A DNA stretch of 44,709 bases from NCBI GenBank assembly GCA_937864465.1, contig CALMJU010000065.1, positions 1 to 44,709 of the forward strand. Reading direction: 5' to 3'. The position numbers and the translations under genes are program-made. The notes under the pieces were generated by a model, which was not told the DNA's origin, did not search any database, and was given only the letters and a program-made list of their open reading frames with translations. Positions 1-10,478 of this stretch are shown piece by piece (position 1 is the stretch's first letter; every line of letters begins with the position of its first letter). Source of the stretch: an uncultured Acidobacteriota bacterium (GTDB lineage: Bacteria; Acidobacteriota; Polarisedimenticolia; Polarisedimenticolales; JAIQFR01).

Positions 1-66
1 GGCCGCCAGTGCCGCGCCCGCGAGGAAGAGGAGCACCAACGTCGCACCCGTCGCGCGTCGCATCAT
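1..66 (-). CDS. N-terminus of a secreted protein, cut by the window edge
   Basis: Only the first 22 codons are inside the window; the rest lies to the left. The minus strand opens with ATG-ATG and reads two arginines followed by a hydrophobic run rich in Leu, Ala and Val ending in a small-residue stretch, the pattern of a Sec signal peptide. It starts 23 nt downstream of the stop of the MXAN_5187_C-type gene on the same strand, so the two are probably co-transcribed. The mature protein is not visible, so no function can be given. Either of the two adjacent ATG codons could be the start. Confidence 0.5.
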   Translation of the reverse strand, partial: MMRRATGATLVLLFLAGAALAA

Positions 67-89
67 GGCGACCCCCGCGCGCCCGAGCG

Positions 90-662
90 TCAGCCGCGGC
101 CGGGGCGCGCCTTCAGCAGAACCTTACCCTCGTAAACGACCAGGCGCAACTCGACCTGCTCGCAGCCCGAGGTCTGGCGCAGGCGCTCGGCCTGGGAGGC
201 CACTCCCCGCAGGAAGGATTCGAAGCTGATCTTCCCCAGCTCGCCGCCGCACTTCCGCCGCGCCGCGAGATAGCGGGCGTGCAGGAGCTTGAGGACCTCC
301 TGCTCGTGCAGCGGATCGTGGAACCGGCACTGCGCGAGCACCCGCTCGTCCGGCCCCGTCGGCCGGACGGCGGCCGCCGCCGGGGACCGCTCCCCTTCCT
401 CGAGCGTTCGCAGCGACTTCGCCCAGAGCTCCGAGAGGACGTTGAATCGGCCGACGAGCGAGTTGAAGTGAAAGCGGTGCGCGTACTTCCGGATCGGGGC
501 GTTGGAGTACCGCCGGATCATCCGCTCGACCTCCGCGCGCAGGTCGACCGGCTGCTTCGGCGTGGCACCGGCGAAGAACATGTCGTACTGGATCTTCAGC
601 TGCCGGATTCCAGCCTCGAGCCGTTCGATATCGGCCTCGATTCCGACGGTGGGATCGGGCAA
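90..662 (-). CDS. MXAN_5187 C-terminal-domain-like protein
   Basis: A 190-residue protein that I recognise as resembling the MXAN_5187_C family known from myxobacteria and relatives; the family's biochemical role is not established. The N-terminus looks like a short coiled coil (IEADIERLEAGIRQLKIQYD), followed by a charged region with the pattern IRRYSNAPIRKYAHRFHFN and a basic C-terminus with a few cysteines. I chose a TTG start because GGAGA sits 8 nt upstream; no ATG is available near it. A promoter-like pair on the minus strand at 727-755 would drive it. The downstream gene is a secreted protein. No membrane segments or signal peptide are seen, so it is probably cytoplasmic. Confidence 0.6.
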   Translation of the reverse strand: MPDPTVGIEADIERLEAGIRQLKIQYDMFFAGATPKQPVDLRAEVERMIRRYSNAPIRKYAHRFHFNSLVGRFNVLSELWAKSLRTLEEGERSPAAAAVRPTGPDERVLAQCRFHDPLHEQEVLKLLHARYLAARRKCGGELGKISFESFLRGVASQAERLRQTSGCEQVELRLVVYEGKVLLKARPGRG

Positions 663-726
663 GGCGCAATTCTCCGTATAATCGCCGAGCGATGGTGCTC
701 TGAGGTTCGACCTCGGCCGGTAGAAG

Positions 727-755
727 AGTATAGGTTTGGGGTGGTCAGGATGCAA
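727..755 (-). promoter_or_regulatory. Sigma-70-like promoter for the MXAN_5187_C gene
   Basis: On the minus strand TTGCAT (755-750) and TATACT (732-727) are separated by 17 nt. Transcription would start near 720, about 58 nt before the TTG start at 662. The -35 box covers the selA start codon, so the two divergent genes would compete for the same DNA. The spacing is ideal; the -35 box matches consensus at four of six positions. Confidence 0.45.
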
Positions 756-2249
756 ACGCGGGGATCGCGGAAAACGTCGAAAGACCGGGAAAACGCGGCG
801 CTCGCGCGCTCCCTTCCGGCGGTCGGCCGGCTGCTCGGGTCGAGGGCGTTCCGAAGGCTCGCGGCGGAGCACGGTCCCGCCCTCGTCGCCGATCTGCTGC
901 GGGACGAGATCGGGGCGCTGAGGAGGGGAGCGCTCGCCGGGACGCTCTCCGGCCGTGAGGTCCGCGAGGCGGCGCGGGAGGGCGCCCTCGCCGCGCGGGT
1001 GGGGGAGGCCGCGCGGCGCCTGCTCGCTCCGTCGCCCCGGGCGGTCATCAATGCGACGGGGGTCGTCGCGCACACGAACCTCGGCCGGTCCGTCCTGTCG
1101 GCCGCAGCGGCGGCGCGAGTCGCGGAGGCAGCGACCGGCTACCTCGATCTCGAGTACGACCTCGCGCGCGGAGCCCGCGGCTCCCGCCACGCGCACCTGG
1201 AACCCCTCCTCGAGAGGCTCTTCCCGGGACAGGCGTCGCTCGCGGTGCACAACAACGCCGGGGCGATCCTGCTCGCGCTGCGGGCGCTGGCGAGGGGGCG
1301 GGAGGCGGTCGTCTCTCGCGGGGAGCTGGTCGAGATCGGAGGGTCGTTCCGCGTGCCCGACATCCTGGCCGTCTCCGGCGCCCGGCTGCGGGAGGTGGGG
1401 ACGACGAACCGCACGCGGGTGTCCGACTACGAGGCGGCGATCGGCCCGCGGACCGGGCTGATCCTCAAGGTGCACCAGAGCAACTTCCGGATCGTCGGAT
1501 TCGCCGGGGAGGCCTCCGTACCCGAGCTCGGGGCCGTCGCGCGGAAGGCCGGCGTGCCGCTCGTCGTCGACTGGGGGAGCGGGGACCTCGTCGACCTCGC
1601 GCCGCTCGGCATCGCGGACGAGATCCCGGTCCGGAGGCTCCTCGACCAGGGGGCCGACCTGGTCACGTTCAGCGGGGACAAGCTCCTCGGAGGCCCGCAG
1701 GCCGGGGTCGTCGTCGGGCGCGCCGATCTCGTGGAGCGGCTGCGCCGAGACCCGATGGCGCGCGTGTGCCGGCTCGACCGTCTCCTGATCTGCGCCCTCC
1801 GGGAGACGCTCGCGTCCTACGTGCGGGGCCGCCACTTCGAGGAGGTGCCGACGCTCCGGATGCTCGCGCTCGGAGCGGACGAGATCGGGCGGCGCGCAGA
1901 GCGGCTGAGGCGGAGGATCGCGAGGGCCGCGCCCCCCGGGGTCGCCGCGCGTCTCCGGATCGAGGACGGGGTATCGAGGACCGGCGGGGGGTCCTCGCCG
2001 CTCGGCGAGCGGCCGACCCGCCTCCTCGTCGTCGAGAGCGCGGCGGGGGACGCGGGGACGATGGAGCGGGCGCTCCGGCTCGGCGACCCCCCGGTGCTGG
2101 CGCGGATCCGCGAGGGCCGCCTCCTCCTCGACCTCCGGACGGTCCTCAAGGGGCAGGACGAGACGCTGGCGGAACGCCTCGCTGCGGCGCTCGCGTCGGA
2201 TCAGACTCCGAAGCGGAAGTTGATGACGTCGCCGTCGCGCACGACGTAG
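750..2249 (+). CDS. selA: L-seryl-tRNA(Sec) selenium transferase
   Basis: SelA is the cytoplasmic PLP enzyme that converts Ser-tRNA(Sec) to Sec-tRNA(Sec) using selenophosphate. The protein is 499 residues, slightly longer than typical SelA (about 460). Family hallmarks are visible: INATGVVAHTNLGRS near residue 100, HNNAGA near 167, EVGTTNRT near 217, and the PLP-lysine motif FSGDKLLGGPQAG with Lys311. I chose the ATG at 750 because similarity to SelA begins soon after it; the frame stays open far upstream but that part is not conserved. The 3' end overlaps the end of the convergent ychF gene by about 49 nt. The partner selB lies 35 kb away in the same window. Confidence 0.92.
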   Translation: MQTRGSRKTSKDRENAALARSLPAVGRLLGSRAFRRLAAEHGPALVADLLRDEIGALRRGALAGTLSGREVREAAREGALAARVGEAARRLLAPSPRAVINATGVVAHTNLGRSVLSAAAAARVAEAATGYLDLEYDLARGARGSRHAHLEPLLERLFPGQASLAVHNNAGAILLALRALARGREAVVSRGELVEIGGSFRVPDILAVSGARLREVGTTNRTRVSDYEAAIGPRTGLILKVHQSNFRIVGFAGEASVPELGAVARKAGVPLVVDWGSGDLVDLAPLGIADEIPVRRLLDQGADLVTFSGDKLLGGPQAGVVVGRADLVERLRRDPMARVCRLDRLLICALRETLASYVRGRHFEEVPTLRMLALGADEIGRRAERLRRRIARAAPPGVAARLRIEDGVSRTGGGSSPLGERPTRLLVVESAAGDAGTMERALRLGDPPVLARIREGRLLLDLRTVLKGQDETLAERLAAALASDQTPKRKLMTSPSRTT

Positions 2250-3277
2250 TCCTTCCCCTCGAGGCGCAGGGTGCCGTGGTCCCGGCAGGCGGCCCAGCTC
2301 CCCGCCGCCACCAGATCGTCGTAGGCGACGAGCTCGGCGCGGATGAAGCCGCGCTCCATGTCGCTGTGGACGGCGCCGGCGGCCGGGCGCGCGCGGGTGC
2401 CGCGGTGGATCGTCCAGGCCCGGCACTCGTCGTCGCCGACCGTGAAGAACGAGATGCATCCGAGCAGGCGATACGACGCCCGGATCATCCGCTCGAGCGC
2501 GGGCTCCGCGATGCCGAGCTCGGCGCGGAAGGCGGAGGCCTCGTCCGCCTCGAGCTGGGCGATCTCCCCCTCGATCCTCGCGGAGAGGCAGACCACCTCC
2601 GTCGAGGGCCGGGCCGTGGCCGCCTCGAGCCCGAAGGCCGGTGCCCCTCCGGCGAGCAGGGAAGCGTCGGCCTCGTCCGCGTTGACGACGACGAGCAGGG
2701 GCTTGAGGGAGAGGAACGTGAAGCCGCGCAGGCGCCTCGTTTCCTCCTCGGAGAACTCGAGGTTGCGGAGCGGGACGTCGCGCTCGAGGGCCTGGAGGCA
2801 CTTCCGCAGCAGATCGAGCTCCTTCCGGTCGTCGTCTCGATGGGCCTTCCGGACCGACAGGTCGAGCTTCTCGATGCGGCGCTCGGCGATCGTGTGGTCG
2901 GCGAGCACCAGCTCGGTCTCCATCGTCGCGACGTCGCGCGCGGGGTCGACCGGCCCCTCGACGTGGGGGACGGCCTCGTCGCGGAACCCCCGGACGACGT
3001 GCGCGAGCGCATCCGCGACGCGGAGCTGGTCGAGGGGGAACGCCTCGGCGGCCTCCCCCTTCGCGACGCCGTGGATGTCGACGTACTCGACCGTCGCCGG
3101 GGTCGTCTTCCGCGGCCGGTACATCGCGGAGAGGCGATCCAGTCGGGGGTCCGGGACCCGGGCGATCCCGATCCGGGCCTCCTCGCGGCCGCCCGCGTGG
3201 GGCGGGGCCGCTCCGGTGAGCAGGGAGAAGAGCGTGCTCTTCCCCGTCCTGGGAAACCCGAACAGCCCGATCCTCAC
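2201..3277 (-). CDS. ychF: YchF-family (Obg-like) P-loop ATPase/GTPase
   Basis: A 358-residue protein matching YchF in length and layout: an N-terminal P-loop domain, a central helical coiled-coil insert (about residues 115-170) and a C-terminal TGS/DUF933-type domain ending [11 protein letters not shown]. YchF/OLA1 binds ATP and ribosomes and acts in translation and stress responses. The P-loop is GFPRTGKST (residues 7-15) where canonical YchF has NVGKS, and the nucleotide-specificity motif reads NADE. The GTG start has GGAGA upstream with good spacing. The final codons overlap the end of convergent selA. The divergence in the P-loop makes a paralogous Obg-like function possible. Confidence 0.82.
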   Translation of the reverse strand: MRIGLFGFPRTGKSTLFSLLTGAAPPHAGGREEARIGIARVPDPRLDRLSAMYRPRKTTPATVEYVDIHGVAKGEAAEAFPLDQLRVADALAHVVRGFRDEAVPHVEGPVDPARDVATMETELVLADHTIAERRIEKLDLSVRKAHRDDDRKELDLLRKCLQALERDVPLRNLEFSEEETRRLRGFTFLSLKPLLVVVNADEADASLLAGGAPAFGLEAATARPSTEVVCLSARIEGEIAQLEADEASAFRAELGIAEPALERMIRASYRLLGCISFFTVGDDECRAWTIHRGTRARPAAGAVHSDMERGFIRAELVAYDDLVAAGSWAACRDHGTLRLEGKDYVVRDGDVINFRFGV

Positions 3278-3324
3278 GGCAATTCTCCGAAAGCGGGGAC
3301 AGCGACCGGAAACCGAATGTACCA

Positions 3325-3388
3325 GAAATCGCGGAATGGAGGACGGCAACCGGCTCGAATCGGTTGCCGTCCCCGTTCCGCCGATTTC
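3325..3388. repeat. Long imperfect palindrome (REP-like hairpin)
   Basis: The sequence folds as nested arms: GAAATCG, CGGAA and GGACGGCAACCG on the left pair with CGGTTGCCGTCC, TTCCG and CGATTTC on the right, with an 8-nt loop and small asymmetric bulges. It sits between the divergent ychF start and the tRNA promoter and is not followed by a T-run on either side. It looks more like a REP/MITE-type repeat than a terminator. Confidence 0.5.
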
Positions 3389-3400
3389 CCGATGCCCGCG

Positions 3401-3429
3401 TTGACGCCCTCCGGTCGCTCTGTTAAATT
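3401..3429 (+). promoter_or_regulatory. Sigma-70 promoter of the tRNA cluster
   Basis: TTGACG (3401-3406) and TAAATT (3424-3429) are separated by exactly 17 nt. Predicted initiation near 3436 lies about 22 nt before tRNA-Pro, a sensible short leader for a tRNA precursor. Confidence 0.7.
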
Positions 3430-3457
3430 CCGAAGGCCGAGCGTGAGGTCTCGTCCA

Positions 3458-3534
<77 letters not shown>

Positions 3535-3572
3535 AGCTCCGCGGCGGCAGGCTCGGTGGGGGAAAGCAATGG

Positions 3573-3650
3573 GCGCGTGTAGCTCAGCCCGGATAGAGCA
3601 CTAGCCTCCGGAGCTAGGTGTCGCAGGTTCAAATCCTGCCACGCGCACCA
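3573..3650 (+). tRNA. tRNA-Arg (CCG)
   Basis: Acceptor GCGCGTG pairs with CACGCGC. Anticodon stem CTAGC/GCTAG with loop CTCCGGA gives CCG, reading CGG codons. The T-loop is TTCAAAT and CCA is encoded. Confidence 0.95.
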
Positions 3651-3678
3651 GTCCTTTCGGCGGTTCTCGAGAGGGTCG

Positions 3679-3754
3679 GCGCCTGTAGCTCAGGGGATAG
3701 AGCAGCGGCCTTCTAAGCCGCGGGTCGGGGGTTCGACTCCCTCCAGGCGCGCCA
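3679..3754 (+). tRNA. tRNA-Arg (TCT)
   Basis: Acceptor GCGCCTG pairs with CAGGCGC. Anticodon stem GCGGC/GCCGC with loop CTTCTAA gives TCT, reading AGA. G discriminator and encoded CCA. Confidence 0.95.
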
Positions 3755-3778
3755 CGAGGGTCGCGGGTTCTTCCGCAT

Positions 3779-3855
3779 GGTGAGTGTAGCTCAGTCGGTA
3801 GAGCTCCAGACTGTGGATCTGGCTGTCGTGGGTTCGAATCCCACCACTCACCCCA
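3779..3855 (+). tRNA. tRNA-His (GTG)
   Basis: Acceptor GTGAGTG pairs with CACTCAC. Anticodon stem CCAGA/TCTGG with loop CTGTGGA gives GTG. The extra G at -1 faces a C discriminator, the identity pair of tRNA-His. CCA is encoded. Confidence 0.96.
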
Positions 3856-3887
3856 GATCGGAGCCCGGCGCCCCGGAGGAGGATTCC

Positions 3888-3965
3888 GCGCCCGTAGCTC
3901 AGCCCGGACAGAGCATCGGACTTCGGATCCGACGGTCGGGGGTTCGAATCCCTCCGGGCGCGCCA
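3888..3965 (+). tRNA. tRNA-Arg (TCG)
   Basis: Acceptor GCGCCCG pairs with CGGGCGC. Anticodon stem TCGGA/TCCGA with loop CTTCGGA gives TCG. Encoded CCA. Third arginine tRNA of the cluster. Confidence 0.95.
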
Positions 3966-4025
3966 GCCTCCCGCCGGACTTGCGGCGTGTGATAGAGTCA
4001 TCGGTCGCCACGTGCATGGCGTCTT

Positions 4026-4101
4026 GGGCCGCTAGCTCAATTGGTAGAGCAGCAGACTCTTAATCTGCGGGTTCCAGGTTCGATTCCTGGGCGGCTCACC
4101 A
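4026..4101 (+). tRNA. tRNA-Lys (CTT)
   Basis: Acceptor GGGCCGC pairs with GCGGCTC (one G-U pair). Anticodon stem GCAGA/TCTGC with loop CTCTTAA gives CTT. Encoded CCA. Last tRNA of the cluster, 91 nt before tig. Confidence 0.95.
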
Positions 4102-4124
4102 TTTCCCGTCGATCGCCGCGCTTC

Positions 4125-4157
4125 GCGACCGGGGCGCCTCCGGCGCTCGGCGGTCGC
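4125..4157 (+). other. Hairpin between tRNA-Lys and tig
   Basis: GCGACCG (4125-4131) pairs with CGGTCGC (4151-4157), and inside it GGGCGCC pairs with GGCGCTC around a 3-nt loop. There is no T-run, so it is not a classical terminator. It may mark the 3' side of the tRNA precursor or act in the tig leader. Confidence 0.4.
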
Positions 4158-4192
4158 CCGCGCGGCGCCCGAGGTCGCGAGCAGGGGACGCG

Positions 4193-5470
4193 ATGAAGAT
4201 CGAGGTGACGGACCTGAGCCCCGTGAAGAAGAGCCTCTTCGTCGAGGTCGGCGCCGACGAGGTGGCGAGGGAGAGCGAGACGGTCGTGAGGCGCCTCGCG
4301 TCGCGTGTCCGGGTGCCGGGCTTCCGCCCCGGCAAGGTTCCGCTCGACGTCGTCCGGGCGCGGTTCGCTCGCGAGATCCGCGAGGACGTGCGCGAGCAAC
4401 TGGTCTCGAGGCTGTACCGCGAGGCCACGGCGGAGCGCGGGCTCAAGCCGCTCGGCGACCCCGCGCTCGAGCAGCTCTCCGAGCCGGTCGACGGCGCGTT
4501 CTCGTTCCGGACGTCGTTCGAGGTTCTTCCGGAGCTCGCGCCGCAGGGGTATCGCGCCGTCGAGGTCCGCGAGCCCTCCTCGAAGGTCGAGGAGGAGGAG
4601 ATCGCGCGGACGATCGAGGAGCTCCGGCAGTCCCAGGCCAAGCTCGTCTCGGAGGAGGGGCGGTCCGCCGCGGCCGGCGACCTGGTGATCGCGGACGTCG
4701 AGGGGCGGCCCGAGGAGGGAGAGCCGTTCCGGCGGGAGAGGACCCCGATCGAGGTCGGGGCGGCCGACAACCTGCCGCAGTTCAACGAGAAGCTCCTCGG
4801 CGCGTCGGCGGGCGCCGTCGCGGAGTTCCCGGTCCCGTACCCGAAGGATCACGACAACACGTTGCTCGCGGGGAAGACGGTCCTCTTCCGAGTGACGGTT
4901 CACGAGGTCAAGCGCCGGGAGGTCCCGGCTCTCGACGACGATCTCGCGCGCGACCTGGGGGACTTCGAGAGCCTCGAGGCCTTGCGGAGCCGGGTGCGGG
5001 CCGATCTCGAGGAGAGGAAGCGCGCGGAGTCGCGGATGGCGCTCCGGCAGGCGCTCCTCGACAAGATCCTGATCGAGAATCCGGTCGTGCTCCCCGAGAT
5101 CCTCGTCGACGAGGAGATCCAGCAGCGGCTGGAGGACTTCGTCCGCGCCGTCCTGATGCAGGGGGTCGACCCCGAGAAGCTGAAGGTGGACTGGAAGGCG
5201 ATCCGCGAGCGCCAGGAGGCGCCGGCGCGGAAGGCGGTCCACGCGCGGCTCGTCCTGGACGCCGTCGCCCGCGCCGAGTCGATCTCGGTCGAGGACGAGG
5301 AGGTGCGCGCCAGGATCCGCGCCGAGGCGGAGCGGCGCGGAGAGCCGTTCGAGGCGCTGCGAGGGGCGCTCGAGAAGCGTGGCGGGCTCGAAGCCCTTCG
5401 CGATCAGCTAGTTAGAGAGAAAACGCTTGACTTCCTGACCTCGGTTGCTAATATTCAACATGAGGGTTGA
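4193..5470 (+). CDS. tig: Trigger factor (ribosome-bound chaperone)
   Basis: Trigger factor docks at the ribosome exit tunnel and shields nascent chains; many members also have peptidyl-prolyl isomerase activity. The 425-residue length fits the family. The ribosome-binding signature GFRPGKVP is at residues 43-50. A PPIase-type middle domain (about 150-240) follows, though its active-site pattern is weakly conserved ([17 protein letters not shown]), then a long helical C-terminal cradle rich in Arg and Glu. AGGGGA precedes the ATG. The stop lies 3 nt before clpP, giving the classic tig-clpP-clpX-lon order. Confidence 0.95.
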   Translation: MKIEVTDLSPVKKSLFVEVGADEVARESETVVRRLASRVRVPGFRPGKVPLDVVRARFAREIREDVREQLVSRLYREATAERGLKPLGDPALEQLSEPVDGAFSFRTSFEVLPELAPQGYRAVEVREPSSKVEEEEIARTIEELRQSQAKLVSEEGRSAAAGDLVIADVEGRPEEGEPFRRERTPIEVGAADNLPQFNEKLLGASAGAVAEFPVPYPKDHDNTLLAGKTVLFRVTVHEVKRREVPALDDDLARDLGDFESLEALRSRVRADLEERKRAESRMALRQALLDKILIENPVVLPEILVDEEIQQRLEDFVRAVLMQGVDPEKLKVDWKAIRERQEAPARKAVHARLVLDAVARAESISVEDEEVRARIRAEAERRGEPFEALRGALEKRGGLEALRDQLVREKTLDFLTSVANIQHEG

Positions 5471-5473
5471 AGC

Positions 5474-6090
5474 ATGCCTCTCGTCCCGATGGTGGTGGAG
5501 CAGACGAGCCGCGGGGAGCGCGCCTACGACATCTATTCCCGGCTCCTCAAGGACAACATCATCTTCCTGGGCATGCCGATCGACGATACGGTCTCGAACC
5601 TCGTGATCGCCCAGCTCCTGTTCCTCGAGGCCGAGGACCCGGAAAGGGACATCTCGCTCTACATCAACTCCCCCGGGGGATGGATCTCGGCGGGCCTCGC
5701 CATCTACGACACGATGCGGTTCATCAAGCCGGACGTCAGCACGATCTGCATCGGCCAGGCGTCGAGCATGGCCGCCGTCCTGCTGGCGGCGGGCACGCGA
5801 GGGAAGCGGTTCGCCCTCCCGAACTCGAGGGTGATGATCCACCAGCCGTCGGGCGGGTTCCAGGGGCAGGCGTCCGACATCGACATCCAGGCGCGCGAGA
5901 TCCTGAGGATGCGCGAGCGGCTGAACGAGATTTTGGCGGAGCACACGGGACAGCCCCTGGAGAAGATCGAGCGCGACTCCGATCGCGACTTCATCATGTC
6001 GGCGGACGAGGCGCTCCAGTACGGCATTCTGGATCAGGTCATCCACCGGCGGGTCGACGCCTCGGCCGAGCCTCCCGCCGCGGGGGGCCG

Positions 6091-6094
<4 letters not shown>
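5474..6094 (+). CDS. clpP: ATP-dependent Clp protease proteolytic subunit
   Basis: ClpP forms a double-heptamer serine protease that degrades substrates unfolded by ClpX. The 206-residue sequence carries the catalytic triad Ser98 (GQASSMAA), His123 (MIHQP) and Asp172 (SDRDFIMS), and the handle region [17 protein letters not shown]. The N-terminus ([20 protein letters not shown]) matches the axial-loop region of typical ClpP. Its stop overlaps the clpX start as ATGA, so the two subunits are translationally coupled. Confidence 0.97.
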
Positions 6095-7329
<1,235 letters not shown>

Positions 7330-7381
7330 GCCTTCGTCGGCGGGACCGTCCGCGTCACGTCAATCCGGACAGGAGGAGCCC

Positions 7382-9811
7382 ATGGAAGAACGCGCCTCGC
7401 GTTCCTCCGACAGCGTGATCGCTCTCCCGATGGTTCCACTCCGGGACATCGTGGTGTTCCCTCACACGATGGTGCCCTTCGTGGTGGGACGGAAGGCGTC
7501 GCTGCTGGCGGTCGAGAGCGCGCTCGCGGCGGACAAGCAGCTGTTCGTCTCGACGCAGCGGAGCGCCAAGGTGGACCAGCCGTCCCCGGACGAGATCAGC
7601 TCCGTGGGGACGGTGGCGACGATCGTCCAGCACCTCAAGCTTCCGAACGGCAACGTGAAGCTGCTGGTGGAGGGCGTGTCGCGCGGGAGGGTCCTCGAGG
7701 TGGAGGAGGCCCCCGAGGGATTCCTCCGGGCGTTCCTCAAGCCGATCGATCGGCAGATCGAGGTCACCCCCGAGGTGCAGGAGGTGATGGGCCGCGTCTC
7801 CTCGCTCTTCGAGCGGTTCATCAAGCACTCGCCGGGCCTTCCGTACGAGACGCTGCTCTCGACCGTGCGCATCGGAGACCCGGGGCGGCTCGCCGACACG
7901 GTCGCCGCGCACCTCCCCGCGGCGGTGGAGGAGAAGCAGGGGCTGCTCGAGACGGTGGCTCCCGTGGAGAGGCTCGAGCAGGTCGCCCGTCTCCTCGAGG
8001 TGGAGATCGAGAAGCTCCGCGTGGACAAGAAGATCAACACGCGCGTCAAGAAGCAGATGGAGAGGGCGCAGAAGGAGTACTACCTCAACGAGAAGATCAA
8101 GGCGATCCAGCAGGAGCTGGGCCGGAAGGACGACCGCGTCAATGAGATCGAGGAGTTCCGGCAAAAGCTCGAGGATGCCGGGATGCCGCCCGAGGCCAAG
8201 GAGAAGGCTCTCCAGGAGCTCAAGCGCCTCGAGGTGATGCCGCCCGTGTCCGCCGAAGCGACGGTCTCGCGCAACTATCTCGAGTGGCTCCTCGCCGTGC
8301 CGTGGGCCAAGAAGTCCCGGGAGCTCACCGACATCCGGCGGGCGGAACGGATTCTCGAGGAGGACCATCACGGGCTCGAGAAGATCAAGGAGAGGATCCT
8401 CGAGTTCCTGGCGGTGCGCCGCCTGGTCAAGGCGAAGAAGACGAAGGGCTCGATCCTGTGCTTCGTGGGGCCGCCCGGAGTCGGGAAGACCTCGCTCGCG
8501 AAGTCGGTGGCGAGGGCGACCGGCAAGAGATTCGTCCGCCTGTCGCTCGGGGGCGTGCGGGACGAGGCCGAGATCCGCGGCCATCGGAGGACGTACATCG
8601 GCGCGTTCCCCGGCCAGATCATCCAGATGATGCGCAAGGCGGGGACGAGGAACCCGGTGTTCCTCCTCGACGAGGTGGACAAGATGGCCGCGGACTTTCG
8701 CGGGGATCCGTCGGCCGCCCTCCTCGAGGTCCTCGACCCGGAGCAGAACCACACGTTCCTCGACCACTATCTCGACACCGAGTTCGATCTGTCGGACGTG
8801 ATGTTCATTGCCACCGCGAACGTCGTCCACACGATCCCGCCCGCGCTCCGGGACCGCATGGAGACGATCCGGATCGCGGGGTACACGATCGACGAGAAGA
8901 TGGCGATCGCCCAGAAGTACCTGGTTCCCAAGCAGGTGAAGGCCCACGGGCTGGGGCGGGCGAGGGTCTCCTTCGAGGACGCCGCCGTGGCCGAGATCAT
9001 CGAGCGGTACACGCGCGAGGCCGGGGTCCGGAGCCTCGAGCGGGAGATCGCGTCGATCTGCCGGAAGATCGCCCGGAAGGTGGTGGCCGGGGAGTGGCGG
9101 CCCGGAGAGGCGCTGTCGCCCGCCAAGGTGGTGGAGCTCCTGGGCGTCCCGCGGTACCACCCGCAGCGGGAGGACCGCAAGGCTCCCGAGGTCGGGGTCG
9201 CCACGGGGCTCGCCTGGACCGAGGTCGGCGGCGAGATCCTGACGACCGAGGCCACCCTGATGCGGGGGCGCGGGCATCTGACGCTGACCGGCCAGCTCGG
9301 CGAGGTCATGCAGGAGTCGGCGCAGGCCGCGCTCTCCTACATCCGGAGCCGCGCGGAGACGTTCGGCATCGACCCGCAGTTCCACCGCAAGTACGACATT
9401 CACGTGCACGTGCCCGAGGGGGCGATCCCCAAGGACGGCCCGTCGGCGGGGATCACGATGGCGGTCGCGCTCGCCTCGTTGCTGACCGGCGTTCCGGTCC
9501 GCCAGGACGTCGCCATGACGGGGGAGATCACTCTCCGGGGCAAGGTGCTCCCGATCGGGGGGCTCAAGGAGAAGGTGCTGGCCGCCTACCGGTTCGGCAC
9601 GACGACCGTGATCCTCCCGCGCGAGAACGAGAAGGACCTGACGGAGATTCCGCAGGACATCTCGAAGCGCCTCGTGTTCCGCATGGTCGAGAACATGGAC
9701 GAGGTCCTCGAGATCGCCCTGGCCGGGCCGCTGCCGGCCGCGGTGATCCGCGGCGAGGAGGCCGATGCGGCGGCATCGGAGCGTCCCGACGAGGGGCCGC
9801 TCACCCATTGA
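7382..9811 (+). CDS. lon: Lon protease
   Basis: Homo-oligomeric ATP-dependent serine protease of the cytoplasm, which removes misfolded and some regulatory proteins. The 809 residues contain the N-terminal LonN domain (about 14-210), a coiled-coil linker, the AAA+ module with Walker A GPPGVGKT and Walker [11 protein letters not shown], and the peptidase domain with the Ser-Lys dyad Ser688 (KDGPSAG) and Lys729 (GGLKEK). AGGAGG sits 6 nt before the ATG. It follows clpX after a 52-nt gap, completing a proteostasis block. Nothing is missing. Confidence 0.97.
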   Translation: MEERASRSSDSVIALPMVPLRDIVVFPHTMVPFVVGRKASLLAVESALAADKQLFVSTQRSAKVDQPSPDEISSVGTVATIVQHLKLPNGNVKLLVEGVSRGRVLEVEEAPEGFLRAFLKPIDRQIEVTPEVQEVMGRVSSLFERFIKHSPGLPYETLLSTVRIGDPGRLADTVAAHLPAAVEEKQGLLETVAPVERLEQVARLLEVEIEKLRVDKKINTRVKKQMERAQKEYYLNEKIKAIQQELGRKDDRVNEIEEFRQKLEDAGMPPEAKEKALQELKRLEVMPPVSAEATVSRNYLEWLLAVPWAKKSRELTDIRRAERILEEDHHGLEKIKERILEFLAVRRLVKAKKTKGSILCFVGPPGVGKTSLAKSVARATGKRFVRLSLGGVRDEAEIRGHRRTYIGAFPGQIIQMMRKAGTRNPVFLLDEVDKMAADFRGDPSAALLEVLDPEQNHTFLDHYLDTEFDLSDVMFIATANVVHTIPPALRDRMETIRIAGYTIDEKMAIAQKYLVPKQVKAHGLGRARVSFEDAAVAEIIERYTREAGVRSLEREIASICRKIARKVVAGEWRPGEALSPAKVVELLGVPRYHPQREDRKAPEVGVATGLAWTEVGGEILTTEATLMRGRGHLTLTGQLGEVMQESAQAALSYIRSRAETFGIDPQFHRKYDIHVHVPEGAIPKDGPSAGITMAVALASLLTGVPVRQDVAMTGEITLRGKVLPIGGLKEKVLAAYRFGTTTVILPRENEKDLTEIPQDISKRLVFRMVENMDEVLEIALAGPLPAAVIRGEEADAAASERPDEGPLTH

Positions 9812-9839
9812 GCCGCCGAGCTTAGCCCGGGGATCCGGC

Positions 9840-10478
9840 TTGAGAATCACCTCGTGCCGTTTCGAGCGAGCGGCCTTCGGGCCGGACGACGAGCCCGGAG
9901 CTCCCGGGCCCGACGTCGTGTTCGTCGGCCGCTCCAACGTGGGGAAGTCGTCGCTGATCAACCGGCTGCTCGGCGCGCGGGGGCTCGCGAGGACGTCGTC
10001 GACGCCGGGGCGGACGCGGAGCGTCAACTTCTACCGCGTCAACGAGGCGGTGTGGTTCGTGGATCTCCCCGGCTACGGGTACGCGAGGGTGCCGGGGGAG
10101 ATCCGGCGGGCGTGGGGGCCGATGGTGGAAGGCGTGGTGCGGCGCAGGCGCGAGCGGATCGCGATGGCGATCCTCGTCGTGGACGCCCGGCAGAGGGCGA
10201 CGGCGCTGGATCGCGCGGCGCGGGACTGGCTGCTCGGAGAGCGGGTCCCGCTCGGGGCGGTCGCCACGAAGTCGGACAAGCTCTCGGGCAACGGGCGAGC
10301 CGAGGCCGAGCGCGCCCTCGAGGAGACGCTGGGGAGGACGGCCTGGGGACCGCCGGTCCTGGTGTCGGCGCGGACGGGCCTGGGGATTCGCGAGGTGTGG
10401 TCTCGCCTGGACCGGGCGATCGAGGACGCTTCCGCCGGGGGCGGGGGCGAGGGTGAGGCATGGACATCCACGAGCTGA
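9840..10478 (+). CDS. engB: Ribosome biogenesis GTPase EngB/YsxC
   Basis: EngB (YihA/YsxC) is a GTPase needed for large-subunit assembly. The 212-residue form chosen here starts at a TTG with GGGGA upstream; an ATG at 9765 in the same frame would lie inside lon and add unconserved residues. G1 is GRSNVGKSS (30-38), G2 includes [14 protein letters not shown]3 is DLPGYG and G4 is TKSD, with VSARTG as G5. The 3' end runs 19 nt into rho, implying coupling with the termination factor gene. Confidence 0.92.
   Translation: MRITSCRFERAAFGPDDEPGAPGPDVVFVGRSNVGKSSLINRLLGARGLARTSSTPGRTRSVNFYRVNEAVWFVDLPGYGYARVPGEIRRAWGPMVEGVVRRRRERIAMAILVVDARQRATALDRAARDWLLGERVPLGAVATKSDKLSGNGRAEAERALEETLGRTAWGPPVLVSARTGLGIREVWSRLDRAIEDASAGGGGEGEAWTSTS

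Noticed and set aside
9-749. N-terminal extension of the selA frame by 247 codons
   Set aside because: The extension has no similarity to SelA, is low in complexity and lies antisense to a better-supported gene at 90-662.
7355-10027. An 890-codon minus-strand open frame opposite lon
   Set aside because: It is rich in Arg, Asp, Leu and His in the manner of antisense frames of GC-rich genes and mirrors lon codon by codon; lon has all its motifs.
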